Under the pieces are notes generated by a model, which was not told the origin of the DNA, did no database searches, and was given only the letters and a program-made list of their open reading frames with translations. Of a DNA stretch of 64,000 nt, positions 33,153-44,071 are shown in pieces (within the stretch, counting starts at the first letter, position 1; each line of letters opens with the position of its first letter). A program made the position numbers and the translations under genes. Source of the DNA: Bullera alba (taxonomy: Eukaryota; Basidiomycota; Tremellomycetes; Tremellales; Bulleraceae); contig BCIX01000001.1 in the NCBI GenBank assembly GCA_001600095.1, positions 1,550,001 through 1,614,000 of the forward strand. The letters are read 5' to 3'.

Positions 33153-33872
33153 ATGGCAGCAGTGAGAGCATCTATTCGAGTGTCCATATCATGGAAGGGC
33201 GCTCCGGCGTACGAAGACACCGATACTCTGGTCTTGACGATACACGACTTATCGCTGGATCTTCGGGTTTTCACCTCGGGGAAGCAGAAGGGGGAAGTTG
33301 ACTGGTCGACCGTGGCCAAAGTCGAGCAAGGAGAGGGATCCACCAAAGGTGAGTCTTGGTCCATGTGGATCGAGGAAACGAGCTGACGAAGGTTAGAACA
33401 CCCTATACTGCGCTGGAACCACATTATCGATTCCCGACCGCCCAGCGGAGTGGACGATGAGGGAAAGTTCGCAACACTGCCCAATGGAGACGTAGTGGAG
33501 TCTGGGGAGATGTTCAACCCTTCCAATGGGAACATAGAAGCGTACGAGGAGGTCTGGAGGAGGCTGGATACAGCTCCGGGGGAACCATACTTGGTCCTAG
33601 AGCTGACAAGCGGCGGTGAGGGAGGGACGATCGCGTATCTGGGCAGAGTGGGGAGCAGAGCGTTGGGACTGGCCAAAAAGGCAGATGGATCATATCTCGC
33701 CTGGAGGGATGAGTACAAGGATGGGAAGGCTTCGAGGCTGTACACCTTCGGCGAAGGGGTAGAAGAGATCCTGCCCTGTCTGCCGGTCGACGTGCCCGAG
33801 AAGTGGAAGCTCGGCGAGACCTTAAAGCTGGGCGGGAAGTCTTGGACCGTGCGACAGGCTGGGACGATATAG
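33153..33872 (+). CDS. HRI1: HRI1-family protein
   Basis: Two exons (33153 to about 33348 and about 33397-33872) encode 223 residues, close to the 244 of yeast Hri1. The N-terminal half has VSISWKGAPAYEDTDTLVLTIHD, LDLRVFTSGKQKGEVDWST and LRWNHIIDSRP. The second half repeats a similar beta-rich pattern (GDVVESGEMFNPSNGNIEAYEEVWRRL, YLVLELTSGGEGGTIAYLGRVGSRALGLAK and YLAWRDEYKDGKASRLYTFGE). Hri1 is a two-barrel protein of unclear biochemical role that interacts with Hrr25 casein kinase and Sec72 in yeast. The call rests on the WKG...DTLVLT and LRVF...DW motifs. Confidence 0.75.
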
Positions 33873-34105
33873 CCGGTTCAGCCAGGAGGTCTGATAATGA
33901 CCTGCATGCATATTGCAGACAGACTCTACTTGGCCAAAAAAGTGATTAAAAGGTTGTGGAGGCAGATGTACAGGTACAACGTAATGGAAACGAGCGATTA
34001 AAATAGCCTGCTGAGACCCGCTTGTGGACCCAGCGGGGTTAATGGTTGTTGAACGATGGGAAGAACCACTCTCAGGTTGGAGACTGGACTGGTCTTCACT
34101 GACGA

Positions 34106-35163
34106 TCACCCGCCAAGCTCTCTGATACGCTCCTTCAGTTGGGCGTTCTCCGCTTCCAGACGGATGATCCTCTTCCTGAAGCCCTCCTTGGCCGTGTCGC
34201 CGGCCTTGATCAAGCGGTCTTGACGGAAGAGATACTCAGACACCTTCTCGAGATTGCCGAGACTGGGGGTCAGGGCGTGATGGGGAGGCGAGCCATTGGC
34301 CGAGGAGTTGGCTCCAGGTGAGACGAATGGGTTCTACCAAAAATCATAATCAGCTATATCTCGGACACGGAAGAGGAGATAACTGACTGAGCCACTAGCC
34401 GGCACCGAGAGTGCTGCACGCTTTGGCGTGATTTCGGAAACTTCCTCCAGTGGCCTCTTGCCCAGAACGGATCCGCCTGCTTGACGCAGTCGGTCGTTGA
34501 AGGTAAGGCTGTCCACAGGGGTGGAGGTGAGGCTCCTGATGGTTCTTTGTGAGTTGTTGGGTGAATTGACAATAGCCTCCCGCTCGAGAGTATCCGTGTC
34601 GACTTGTCCCCAATCGATATCATCGTCTAGTGCCTCAAAGGGGGGAGTTCGACGACCAGTCAGAGGGGTGAGCATTGAAGCTGCGTTGTTGGCCGACCTG
34701 GGGGTGGTGACAGGGCGACCGTATGCAGCAGTAGGGCTTTCTCCCAGCCTCTGACCTGCTCCAACAGATGCGACCTTGGCGGCAATAGGCGTCGCCGTGA
34801 CGCCTTGGCTGGCTTTCAACTCGTCGGCCCATTTGAAGAACTTGCAACGGTCGGGGTCGTGCTGAGGACGAGGACAAGTATAGAAAGTCCTGTCCAACAT
34901 ATCAATACCAAACCCGAGTCAGGGACCTCATCGCCTGAACACTCACCTTCCAGGGTTCTTACTTGTCGGTCCAGCAGTTCTCAGTATTGATCGCCTCTTG
35001 TGCCCCTAGATTCGACAATCAGCATATCCCAACGCTCATCTATCAACGCGAGACTCACAGTGCATTTCGGTTTCTCGTCCTCTTCATCCGAGGTACTCTG
35101 CACACCCGCCCTTTGCGCAGTGTACGAGTTTGTAGAGGGTCTGACCCGGGTGTAAGACGACAT
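34106..35163 (-). CDS. GRF zinc-finger protein with C-terminal coiled coil
   Basis: Four exons, about 300 residues. After a disordered start a GRF finger forms across two introns: Cys34-Thr-Gly-His37, KNPGRTFYTCPRPQHDPDRCKFFKW, with the conserved GRxFYxC and CxFFxW. GRF fingers bind single-stranded DNA and occur in TOP3A, APE2, NEIL3 and TTF2. The middle is disordered and Pro/Thr-rich with a KRPLEEVSEITPKRAAL basic patch. The last exon (about 34106-34333) gives a heptad-like helix (LEKVSEYLFRQDRLIKAG, FRKRIIRLEAENAQLKERI). No enzyme domain is present, so it may be an adaptor that brings a partner to ssDNA. It starts 132 bp from a divergent small ORF. Confidence 0.75.
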
Positions 35164-35294
35164 GTTGCTGAGGTAGGCGCCCAGGATGGCAGTCGAGTGG
35201 GTCTTCAGCCCTCCGCTTGGTGTAACGAGTCACAAGATCAGTCTTCGTTGTAGTTTGCGTCGAGGGTTGACTATGGCGTTTGATGTGAGCTGTG

Positions 35295-35789
35295 ATGTCT
35301 ATCGAAGAGGATCCCTCCTTCCCAGCCTTGGAGGATAGCTTGTACCAGCTTCTATCCCAGCGAGATGACCACTTCTGGCAGGATGAGGAGTGTCGGTGGC
35401 TAATACGTGCTCGCACAAAAGTGCACGAATATGGCAACTTCAGGTTCTGTGAACTGAATTACGTTATTTACGTAAGGGGCGTCCCACATTTCCAGAAGCT
35501 TGGCTCTTCGCAGTCGTTCGGCTCAACTTTCGATAGCGACCAGCAGACAACTCAATACTCGGTTTGCTTGTGGATATCTTCGCTAGAACGATACACGAAC
35601 AGGTCCCACACGATCATCTCTGAACGGTACGAACATTACTGGACGACTTTGACGAAGTACCATAATCGAGCGAATTTCCGAAGAGCCTGTGCAATACTGC
35701 TCAAATTGCGAGTAGAGCTCGACGATTCTATCGATTCTATCCGACGTACGAACACCAACGACTTCGACTTCGACGGACAGCAGTTGTAG
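35295..35789 (+). CDS. hypothetical protein, doubtful
   Basis: A 164-codon frame from ATG to TAG with no intron. The start (FPALEDSLYQLLSQRDDHFW and EYGNF) faintly resembles the N-terminus of basidiomycete 3CxxC zinc-finger proteins, but the expected CxxC pairs are absent in all three frames. It may be a decayed copy or a chance frame. It sits between two solid genes and would share the promoter of the GRF gene. Confidence 0.3.
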   Translation: MSIEEDPSFPALEDSLYQLLSQRDDHFWQDEECRWLIRARTKVHEYGNFRFCELNYVIYVRGVPHFQKLGSSQSFGSTFDSDQQTTQYSVCLWISSLERYTNRSHTIISERYEHYWTTLTKYHNRANFRRACAILLKLRVELDDSIDSIRRTNTNDFDFDGQQL

Positions 35790-35871
35790 GACTCAGACGA
35801 AGTCTCTGCTGAGCGATCTGGATCGACACCCGAAGCCTTGATCTAGAAGGTCAGATAACGACCTCATCCTC

Positions 35872-35880
35872 TATTTATAA
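35872..35880 (+). promoter_or_regulatory. TATA-like element upstream of the SGNH hydrolase gene
   Basis: TATTTATAA lies 21 bp before the ATG at 35902. This is unusually close, so the 5' UTR would be very short if this is the core promoter. Confidence 0.3.
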
Positions 35881-35901
35881 TATCCATGGTCTAAATCAAT
35901 C

Positions 35902-37930
35902 ATGATCCAACTACCAAACGTCCTGTCTGCCAGGAGACCGCACCTCTTCCTCGCACTTCTACTCGGCGTGGCTACATTGCTCTTCGTCCACAATGCTCTG
36001 GATCCATCTGGACTCGGGGTCCCGCAACAGCCGGTGGTACTGGAAGGAGGGAGATTCCACGATAAGGATCCGAAAGTGGTTCAGCGGACGGAGAAGATGG
36101 CAAGCTTTTGTAGCGCAGAAGACCCGTTCGAGAAAGAGTTTGGAAGGACCAATCTTCGTCTGAGCAGGGGCTATGAAGGTGAGTCCGGGAGCGCAAGCTC
36201 ATTCACACTGGGCGTCATGTTGATTTGCTCAGGGTCGCACCATCGTGTGCGGCAGTTCCTGCACAAGATCCTGCGAGGGGAACAAATCACAATGTCAACG
36301 ATAGGTGGCAGTGGTGAGTATGAAGCTGTCAGTGGGATAGGATCCAGCTGAGATATCGCAGTGACCGCTGGCCATCAGGTCTGGGGCAACGAAGTTTGGT
36401 TCGTCAAGCTCGTCGAGTGGATGCAAAAGTACATTCCAGGCGATGTGCATCTGGAGTATGTAAATGGTGCCGCACCAGGTGAGCTACTACCGTCTTCTAT
36501 CCCCAGAACGCCATTGACATCTCTCAGCCACTGGATCCGACTACTTCTCCTACTGCTTTCCTCTGCACATTCCCAACGAGTCCGACCTCATCATAGTCGA
36601 GCTTGCCGTAAACGACGAGGGTATCCCGGAGCATGTGGAGAATATGGAGAACCTCCTCAGGGGTCTCATGGACCTCCCTCACAAGCCTGCCGTGATCCTT
36701 GTCGAGGCCATCGCTTTTAGTAACGGAGGTATGGCCGGCGGCGGCGGAAGGATGCACCTGTAAGTTGGGAGCGAGAGTTAAAATACCTCGACTAACGTTG
36801 ACCTTCTTCCAGACCCATCGCAGAATACTTCGATGTGCCAGTCATTAGGTAGGTTCCTCCCTTAATGCTCCTCCCGAGGGGAAAGCTGACCTGCTCAGTC
36901 AACGGCTGCCCCTGTCAACTCATTTTGCTCGCCATCCCGAACTGATACGTCCATACTTCTCCCAAGAGTGAGTGTCCCACATCTGACAGACACTGACAGG
37001 GGCAGCTATTGGGGCAACCCAGACATGCGGCACATCAATTCACATGGTCACCGAGATCTTGGAAAGCTCATCGCCAGCTTCCTCAAGGACGTCTCCTGCA
37101 CAATGCTGGCGGAGCCCCAGTTCACCGTCCCACCATCGAATGCCGTTGTGGTCAAAGACTTGTTCGAGGAGCTCACGCCTGTGGACTCTGCCGAAGCGGC
37201 AAAGGCGCAAGATGCTCGGTTGGTAGAGGAACAACTTCAATGGCCAGAGCAGACCCGAGTTTGGCGGAAAAATCCCGACAAGGAAGAGACCGTGGGGCAA
37301 CTCATGCCTGGTATATGGATGAGCCCGAGTGAACTTGGCCTTATACCCCGTCTTCGAGCTCTGGACGGGTGGAACCCGAATTTGGACTCCGTCGTACCTT
37401 CATTCCGCCCGATGTGCTTTTCGACACGCAGTAAAGAGCCTCAGTTCAACTTGACACCGACTACCAACGAGGGATGGGAGTATTGGGCACAGCCGGAGCA
37501 TCCCGATAAGCTGTATCTGTTGGCTCGTCAGCCCGGAGCGCGGGTCTCGTTCGAGTTGGAGACGATTGTGGGCACCATTAAGATGTACTCGCTGAGAAGC
37601 AAGACATTCGGTCTGGGGACAGTGGAGTGCTGGATAGGCGATGCGAGAGATCGAGCAGTCAAGGTCGTCGGCTGGTGGGACAATGGCAATGCGTGAGCGA
37701 TAAACGGGATTGAACGGGAATGTCCTGAGCTGACGTCAATTAGCAATATCGGCCGGTTTGAGACCTTAGGCGAGAATATCCCACCAGGAAGGCACACCGT
37801 GACTTGTGAACTGCTCGAGGAGACGAGCGACGAAGGGGGAGGACACGAATTTAGAATGATATCTATCATGAGGTGAGTCGAAGGACGACGTGGGATGTGA
37901 CATCGGACTGACGGTGAGACTAGTATTTAA
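35902..37930 (+). CDS. membrane-anchored SGNH/GDSL hydrolase-like protein
   Basis: About 550 residues in nine exons. Residues 13-32 (HLFLALLLGVATLLFV) form one N-terminal membrane anchor, so the rest lies in the Golgi or outside. SGNH signature blocks occur in order: TIGGSVTAGHQ (block I, nucleophile Ser), EYVNGAAPGTGSDYF (block II, Gly), IIVELAVNDEG (block III, Asn) and NPDMRHINSHGHRDLG (block V, Asp and His). Thus all four catalytic positions are present. The C-terminal 200 residues are beta-rich (LYLLARQPGARVSFELE, VECWIGD and GRHTVTCELL), likely a carbohydrate-binding-like jelly roll. Related fungal proteins are annotated as capsule-associated or acyl-esterase-like; a role in trimming or adding acetyl groups on glycans is an inference. 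Confidence 0.8.
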
Positions 37931-38983
37931 GTCTGCAATAAGTTGTATATCTCGTCCATTGGCGCTTTATCTCCCAATGATCTCTTCGTGGCATTGTGCC
38001 CCAATCCACACGCATTACTTGTGTCTTTCTGACAGACCTGCATACCTGCATCACCTATACCCATAGTCATACTTTGCCATGCACCATGAATTTGATCCCG
38101 CGGCGAGGCTTAACCCTCGCGCTGGCGCGCCTCCTCGGTCTTCGACTTGCGATTGATCGATTCTCCGTCTCTTCTCCTATCCACCGCTCACAAAGGTACC
38201 TATGTCGCTTGAGATAAACGCGCATCGGTGTATACTTCGAGCACAAATCGAGCTACCTGAGACTCCGGATGTCCATGCGTGGGGACATCACGTTTGACTG
38301 AGCGCACGGCCAAAAAGGTGGATCAAGAGAAAAGAAGGCTGGTGCTATCGAAAGTCAGGGTGGTGCCCTCCTGGTGTACCATACGAGTCGAGGTGTAGGT
38401 GAAACAGTGAGCAAGGGGTCTTGGAGAGGTATCGAGCCGACCAGGAATGGTCGGAAGCGAATATGCTAGCTATCCACGTCGAACCTCTCTTCCAGAGCTC
38501 ACATACATTTTCATGAAAATCGGTACCGATACCAGGTGGACTGTCATACCATATGACGCTATACCGGTCTACTGATCCGTGAGACAACACACGGGTACTT
38601 GACAGACTCAGGCAGCGACAAACATACTGCTGGAGCCCGTTGGAGCCGAAGTTGTGACCCACTTGGCCATGTTAGTATGGTGATATCGGCTGTCTCAGAT
38701 AACTGGCAAGTCGAAACTTGTTTCAGACCCAACTCAAATACAATCGACCCAAAATCCACCATGATGACGGATGCACCAGGCTCATCGACTAGACTCGCAG
38801 GCTAATCGACACTCACTCATACCCTTACACTGATCGGCTCTCTTGATCTCACCTCTTCCTCCCTTTCAGCTTTCCCTCATCCTTCTTCTCATCTCGAAGT
38901 AAAGGCTTGACGTCTTTACCTCTTTCCTTTCCAGCATCTTTCCTTCCGGCACCCTCAATCCTGAACGTACACGCAGAGCGACA
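37931..38983. other. long intergenic region upstream of the PL14 lyase
   Basis: About 1.05 kb with only short frames and no recognisable domain. 38100-38140 is GC-rich. 38840-38950 is pyrimidine-rich, probably the core promoter or 5' UTR of the lyase gene. Confidence 0.5.
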
Positions 38984-41116
38984 ATGTACACCTCGACTCT
39001 CTTCTCCGTCCTCGTTCTGCTGGCCGGAACGACGATGTCCCGACCACTTCCCGAAGAGGTGACCGCCTCGGCTTCGGACTCAGCTGCCCCCTCGAGCAGC
39101 ATATACCCGTCCTCGGCGCCGACCATGGAGTCGGTACCTTCTTCGACGACCATCGCTTCCTCTGCGACATCCTCAACGTCGATTGGATCTGCCAGCACGA
39201 CCAGCTCGATCCAAATGAGCGAATCGTCCACGCCTCAGTACGTGCTCAATTGGAATGACGACGACGAGGAGTCGATCGTCCCGAGTCCGTCACCGACTCC
39301 ATCACCTACGCCTTCCCCTGTGGGCACCGAAGCTGCAGCAAGCAGCAAATCTCCATTGGTCATAAAGCCGTATGGTGGACCCGCACCAACAAAGACCTAC
39401 GCCAGCTGGGCAGTCGCGCCGACCTTCTCCAACATGGACACCTTTAGCGTCTCCACTTTTGCAGCCGGAACGACCAATCTCGCCATCTTGCGTGGTTCGC
39501 CCGTCAAGTACACCTTTGCCAACGAGACTTACACCTATGCCAACGAGTCTCAAGCGATGACCCAACAAGGTGTCGACAATACCGTGGATCAAGCCCACTC
39601 TGAGCCGTGGGACAACAGCACAAACGCCCTGCAGATCCTGTACCCACAGGGTTCGATCAACCCCAAAAGCTCGCCCCAGGGAGGATCTGAGTTTTACGCC
39701 CACCCTCTTGATCTAAAAAAGGCGACCAATACCACGTTGCAGTATAGCGTGTACTTTCCCCACGACTTTGACTTTGTCAAGGGCGGGAAGCTCCCCGGTC
39801 TCTATGGCGGTCACAAGGGATGTTCAGGTGGTGATGCGGCAGAAGAGTGAGTATAGCTCTCTTGTGAGGCAATCCTGAGCTGACCGTATTGTCCAGCTGC
39901 TTCAGTACGCGAATGATGTGGAGAGCCAAGGGCGAGGGTGAATTGTATCTCGTGAGTTCAGCTTCTGAGCTTGTAAACGAGGCCAAACGAAGCTGATTCG
40001 CGGCCCTATCAGTACGTGCCCAAGGACAAGCAAAGTCCTGGACTGTGCTCCACCCCTCCAAAGTCAGTCTGCGAATCGACCTACGGTCTTTCTATAGGCA
40101 GAGGAGCATGGACTTTCGCCAAAGGAGATTGGACGACTATCCGACAGGACATCTGGCTCAACACGCCTGGTGTCAACGACGGCGGGTTCAATATCTGGAT
40201 CAACGGCAACCTCGTCCTCAACGCCAATGACGTCCGATACCGGGAGAACTTGAATACTTGCGTCAAGACCGACTCTTCGTCAGAGATTCCGGTCAACGAG
40301 GAAGACTTTGAAGATATCGCAACTTCCACATCGGCCTCGATCTCGAGTTCCTCGGCCTCTAGCAGTAGTTCGACCAATGCGATCATCTCGTCGATCTCGA
40401 CAACGTCATCTGGGTCGACCAGCACTCCTGCCAGATCAGCGACCATCCTTTCCAAGACCAGTGCGGCGTCGACGGGTGTAACCAGCAAGTCCCTCGTTGT
40501 ACAGTCAGCGGCAGCTTCCACGGTCACTCCATCTGCCTCAAGTGCATCTGCCAGAACCGGCTCCGGTTTGACCACAAGCTCGCGGGCCGCTTCGACGTTG
40601 TTGATTCAGTCTGCCGGATCACCCTCCGCCTCCAGTATCCTCACCACAAAGGCTAGCTCGAGCTCAGCGATGACGAGCCCCTCAGCCTCGGCTTCGAGCG
40701 GTCTGGACCCGAACGCTGCACCAAATCTCCTCCAGTGGTTCAAGCGACATGACGGAGAGGTTACCTCATCGGATGCCTCGGCCACATCAACAGCTTCTCC
40801 CAGCGATTCGTCGTCCTCCGCGTCGACCGATTCGTCCACGTCGACCGATTTGTCCACATCCACTGATTCACCAACATCCACTGTATCCAGCTCTTCCGCC
40901 GCACCCTCTGAGACCAGCATGGCCAGTGGCGGAACCCCAGCGGACGCGTTCCAGAAAGAGGTCACCAAATCGGACTCTTGTGCTCCAGTTGGCTTCTTGG
41001 GTCTCTTCTTCTCAACCTTTTTCGGAGGCCACACTGCCGAGTGGGCGTCTCCTAAAGATCAACATACATACTTCAAGGATTTCGCCATGTGGGTCAATGA
41101 AGAAGCAGCGGTCTAA
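38984..41116 (+). CDS. secreted polysaccharide lyase family 14-like protein with internal Ser/Thr-rich insert
   Basis: Three exons, about 673 residues. Signal peptide at 1-19 (LFSVLVLLAGTTM). Residues 20-125 are Ser/Thr/Pro-rich, probably O-glycosylated. From about 135 comes the PL14 (alginate/glucuronan lyase-type) beta jelly roll: LQYSVYFPHDFDFVKGGKLPGLYGG, CFSTRMMWRAKGEGELYLYVPKD, YGLSIGRGAWTFAKGDWTTI, LNTPGVNDGGFNIWINGNLVL and DVRYREN. The fold's last strands, GLFFSTFFGG, WASPKDQHTYFKDFAMW, appear only at about 632-668. The intervening 235 residues (about 392-627) are Ser/Thr/Ala repeats. Family members cleave uronic-acid polymers by beta-elimination. Strand, start and end are clear; whether it is active is not. 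Confidence 0.88.
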
Positions 41117-41262
41117 GGATGCAATCAGTGTGTTTTGTATGTGACTGGTAGATAGTAGCTGTGATCGCTGAGCGATGTTCTCGAAGTGGGATTGGCCAAA
41201 ATTATACATAGCGAGCGAATAATGAGTATGCACATGGTTGTAAGAAGAACGGGACTAGAAGA

Positions 41263-42361
41263 CTACGTAGATGTCAACATGTGCACCCAGGCGTTTGCGA
41301 GAATTCCCGGCTTACTCTTGTTCACCAGATTGGAGGCGATCGAGGCTCCGAAACCGAAACCGGCTCCGTGAACAGCAGAGTCTCCGAGCTGAAGCTAGTC
41401 AATACGTGATTTCTCCAGTAATTAGACAGGAACTCACCTTGGAACCTAGTTTGCCAAACTTGTTTGGCTTGTGAGGATCCTGCTGAGCTACAACCGTCGT
41501 ACTGGAGTTCTGATGTTGCAGCTGTTGATGCTGTGGGTGGGGCGGAGGCATCACTTGATACTGCTGATCATGTTTCTGGTCCTGGTATCCGCCTCCGTAT
41601 GGCGCAGGAGGACCTTGTGTCTGATATGGTACGACAGCTTGTGGCTGTGGAGGGGGGAATTGCGAGTTCGTTTGACTGAGATGACTGGGTGAGCGTTGTC
41701 TCGACCACTCATGACATTGAGACTCACATCTTTTCGATGTAGTTCGAGGGGAACAGACCTGAACGGTCAAGAGCATATGTTTGACCTTGTGGTATGACTC
41801 GTCCGCGATACCACTGCTCGTTTACTGTTCACCTTGGTTAGCTGTGCACACGGACACGATGAATCCAGCTCACCTTCTTCGTCGATTATGATGGTGTCAT
41901 TGGCGCGGAATGCCAAGTCATCGGCTTCCTATCGAATGAAGTCAGTCGCCCTCCTTCTTGCTTATCATTTGATAACCGAACCAACATACCGTTCCGCTGT
42001 AGTCCCACAGGGCGCGCGCCCTCGACTCGGGCTTGCCTCTGGGAGGCAGCGCTGGAACTACAGAACCACTTGAATGGGGCTGCATCTGATGACTCGGAGG
42101 CGAGGGATACTGTTGAGGCTGTTGACCTCCATAAGGGCTACTTGCAGCACCGCCACTGACATTCATCTGCCCAAAGGAACCTGACTGATTCTGCTGAGCG
42201 GCATGGAGTGATGGGAATGGACCATTCGGCGGCGGGAGCTTGGATCGAATTAATTGTGCATCAGATGCGCTGATGACTGACAGTGACTCCAGAGTCGCGA
42301 TGGACGAGAGAGTCTGGTTGATGAGGTGCGTAGCGAGGGTATGCGCATGCGGTGTAGCCAT
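41263..42361 (-). CDS. SH3-domain protein of the Pin3/Lsb type
   Basis: About 290 residues in five or six exons. An N-terminal helical region (HTLATHLINQTLSSIATLESL, ISASDAQLIRSKLP) is followed by a Pro/Gln-rich linker and one SH3 domain: ARALWDYSGTEADDLAFRANDTIIIDEE, VNEQWYRGRVI and SGLFPSNYIEKM. A long Gln/Pro/Tyr-rich segment follows (PPQPQAVVPYQ, PPPHPQHQQLQHQ), then a closing Gly-rich segment (AVHGAGFGFGASIASNL). This layout matches yeast Lsb1/Pin3, which bind Las17 (WASP) and regulate actin patches and prion formation. The Gln/Tyr-rich part is prion-like in composition. Confidence 0.82.
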
Positions 42362-42834
42362 TCTGCAACGGTGTTGCGAAGGTTGATATTGGGTCTCTGC
42401 TGGAACAGGCGGGAATTGTACGGTCTCTGACGAAGCCGGGACGGAGAGATGTACGTGAAGGTGGTGCTAGACGCCTCTCCTACGCAATTGCTAAGTCGAA
42501 GAAAGGTATACAGTATAGAGTTGAGAGATGTCCTGATCGTTTATAGCACTCGTCTCTCAGCCCTGCTGCGGGCCGTCGTCTAAATCTGAAACACGGGCTC
42601 GGCTTGATTACAAAATCAATTCTAGTCAGGGGATTAATCGGACATCGCCGCCGTTCCTGCCTTCTAATAAATATAGCCGGTTAAGGACAGTCGCCGGCCG
42701 GGCGCCCATGCCAGCCAGGCAACAGCCAGGTCACGATCAGCCGCAGGTCAAGTGGGTTCAACTGCGTCAGAACAACTCGAGTGGCAGATCTTCTCGGTGC
42801 TCAATCCTTGAACACAGCCCAGAGACTCGAATCG
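42362..42834. other. bidirectional promoter region
   Basis: About 470 bp between divergent SH3-protein and carrier genes. An A/T-rich stretch lies near 42600-42680 (TAATAAATATA at 42665). No gene seen. Confidence 0.5.
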
Positions 42835-43966
42835 ATGAACAACGCTATCCCTCCACTGCTCCAGGCCGCCTCTGGGGCCCTAGGGTAAGCTCCTACTCTC
42901 TTCGACCCTTGTTCCAACCTTGTCCTGACGTCAACTTCTCCCAGGTCGATTGCGGGAAATGCCGTGGTGTTCCCATTGGACCTGGCCACGACTAGGATGC
43001 AGCATGCTAGACCTCGAAGCAAGGCTTATAGGTGTATGTCCTTGCGCCCGCTCTGATCTATACTATGCTAACTATTTTCAGTATCATTGATTGGAACCCT
43101 ATACCGCTTGATCCAAAGCCGGAATGGTGTCAGTCATCTCTATGCTGGTCTAAAAGCAGATACGATATCCACGTTGCTCTCGAGCTACATATACTTCTAT
43201 CTCTACTCGACACTACATCAACTGGCAATCCGTCGACATGCAGCCATGTCAACGGTACCACTTGGTGATAGCCCGGCGCTCAAGGGTTCCAAGGAGAAGA
43301 AGGCCGCGGTTCTGGGCACAGCCGAAGAACTGCTCATTGGCATGCTAAGTGGGATCATCTCCAAGGGAATCGTTCTGCCAGTATCGGCAGTATGCCGAAG
43401 ACAGCAAATGGAGGACGACGACGATCATCATGGCCATGCCGCGGGTCAAGCGGGCCCGAAGGAGAAGGTCTCTCTGGTGGAGAGCATCAAAGCCATACAC
43501 AGGGAACAGGGCTTTTTGGGACTGTACTCTGCCCTCCCACCATCAGTACCACTCGCTCTCCTCCCTTCTCTCACACTGTACATCCACACAATACTCCTGC
43601 GGGTTATCGTCCCAGCCAAACACAGGACCCATCCACCTGGTGCTGTCACTTTCCTCATTGGCGCTCTATCCAATGCCCTAGCGACATTGCCCCTGTACCC
43701 CATGATCATGATCAAGGCCCTCTCGCAGACAAACGCAAGCGGCCGAGGCGTGACAGCGGCAATCAAGGACGCAGTTGGTCGAGAAGGTACCGCTGGGCTG
43801 TATCGCGGTTTGGAGGGTCAACTTGTCAAGGGGTTCGTTCAGCAGGGCGTCATGATGCTCATCAAGCAAAGGTATGTGCAGATCGAATAGAAACCTTGGG
43901 ATCATTACTGACTCAAGTAGGATCGAGGAGGGAGTGGTGAAAGCGTACCGACGATCCGTGACTTGA
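42835..43966 (+). CDS. ANT1: mitochondrial-carrier-family protein, probably peroxisomal adenine-nucleotide carrier
   Basis: Four exons, about 320 residues. Three carrier repeats are visible. The first starts SIAGNAVVFPLDLATTRMQ with the PxDxxxxR signature and ends HLYAGLKADTISTLLSSYIYFYLYSTLH. The second has IGMLSGIISKGIVLPVSAVCRRQQ and GFLGLYSALPPSVPLALLPSLTLYIHTILL. The third has FLIGALSNALATLPLYPMIMIKAL and GLYRGLEGQLVKGFVQQGVMMLIKQR. The long loop in repeat two and the third-repeat ending fit the SLC25A17/PMP34/Ant1 group, which exchanges ATP for AMP across the peroxisome membrane to support beta-oxidation. The third-repeat motif PLYPMIMIK is degenerate. A different MCF subfamily is possible. 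Confidence 0.72.
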
Positions 43967-44071
43967 AGTCGATTCAAAGTACTCGAAAACAGCAATTGCT
44001 AAGATACACGATGCGCCCTGTTGTAATCAATATGTCCGCATGCATTCAGTCCTGTATGAATGATAGCTGAT

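Noticed and set aside
35295..35789. 3CxxC-type zinc-finger protein
   Set aside because: The start (FPALEDSLYQLL, EYGNF) is suggestive, but no CxxC pair is found in any frame downstream, so the domain cannot be supported.
40081..41034. Antisense open frames of about 140-165 codons across the PL14 lyase gene
   Set aside because: They are the mirror of the Ser/Thr/Ala-rich sense repeats, give acidic Val/Glu/Asp-rich sequence and have no domain.
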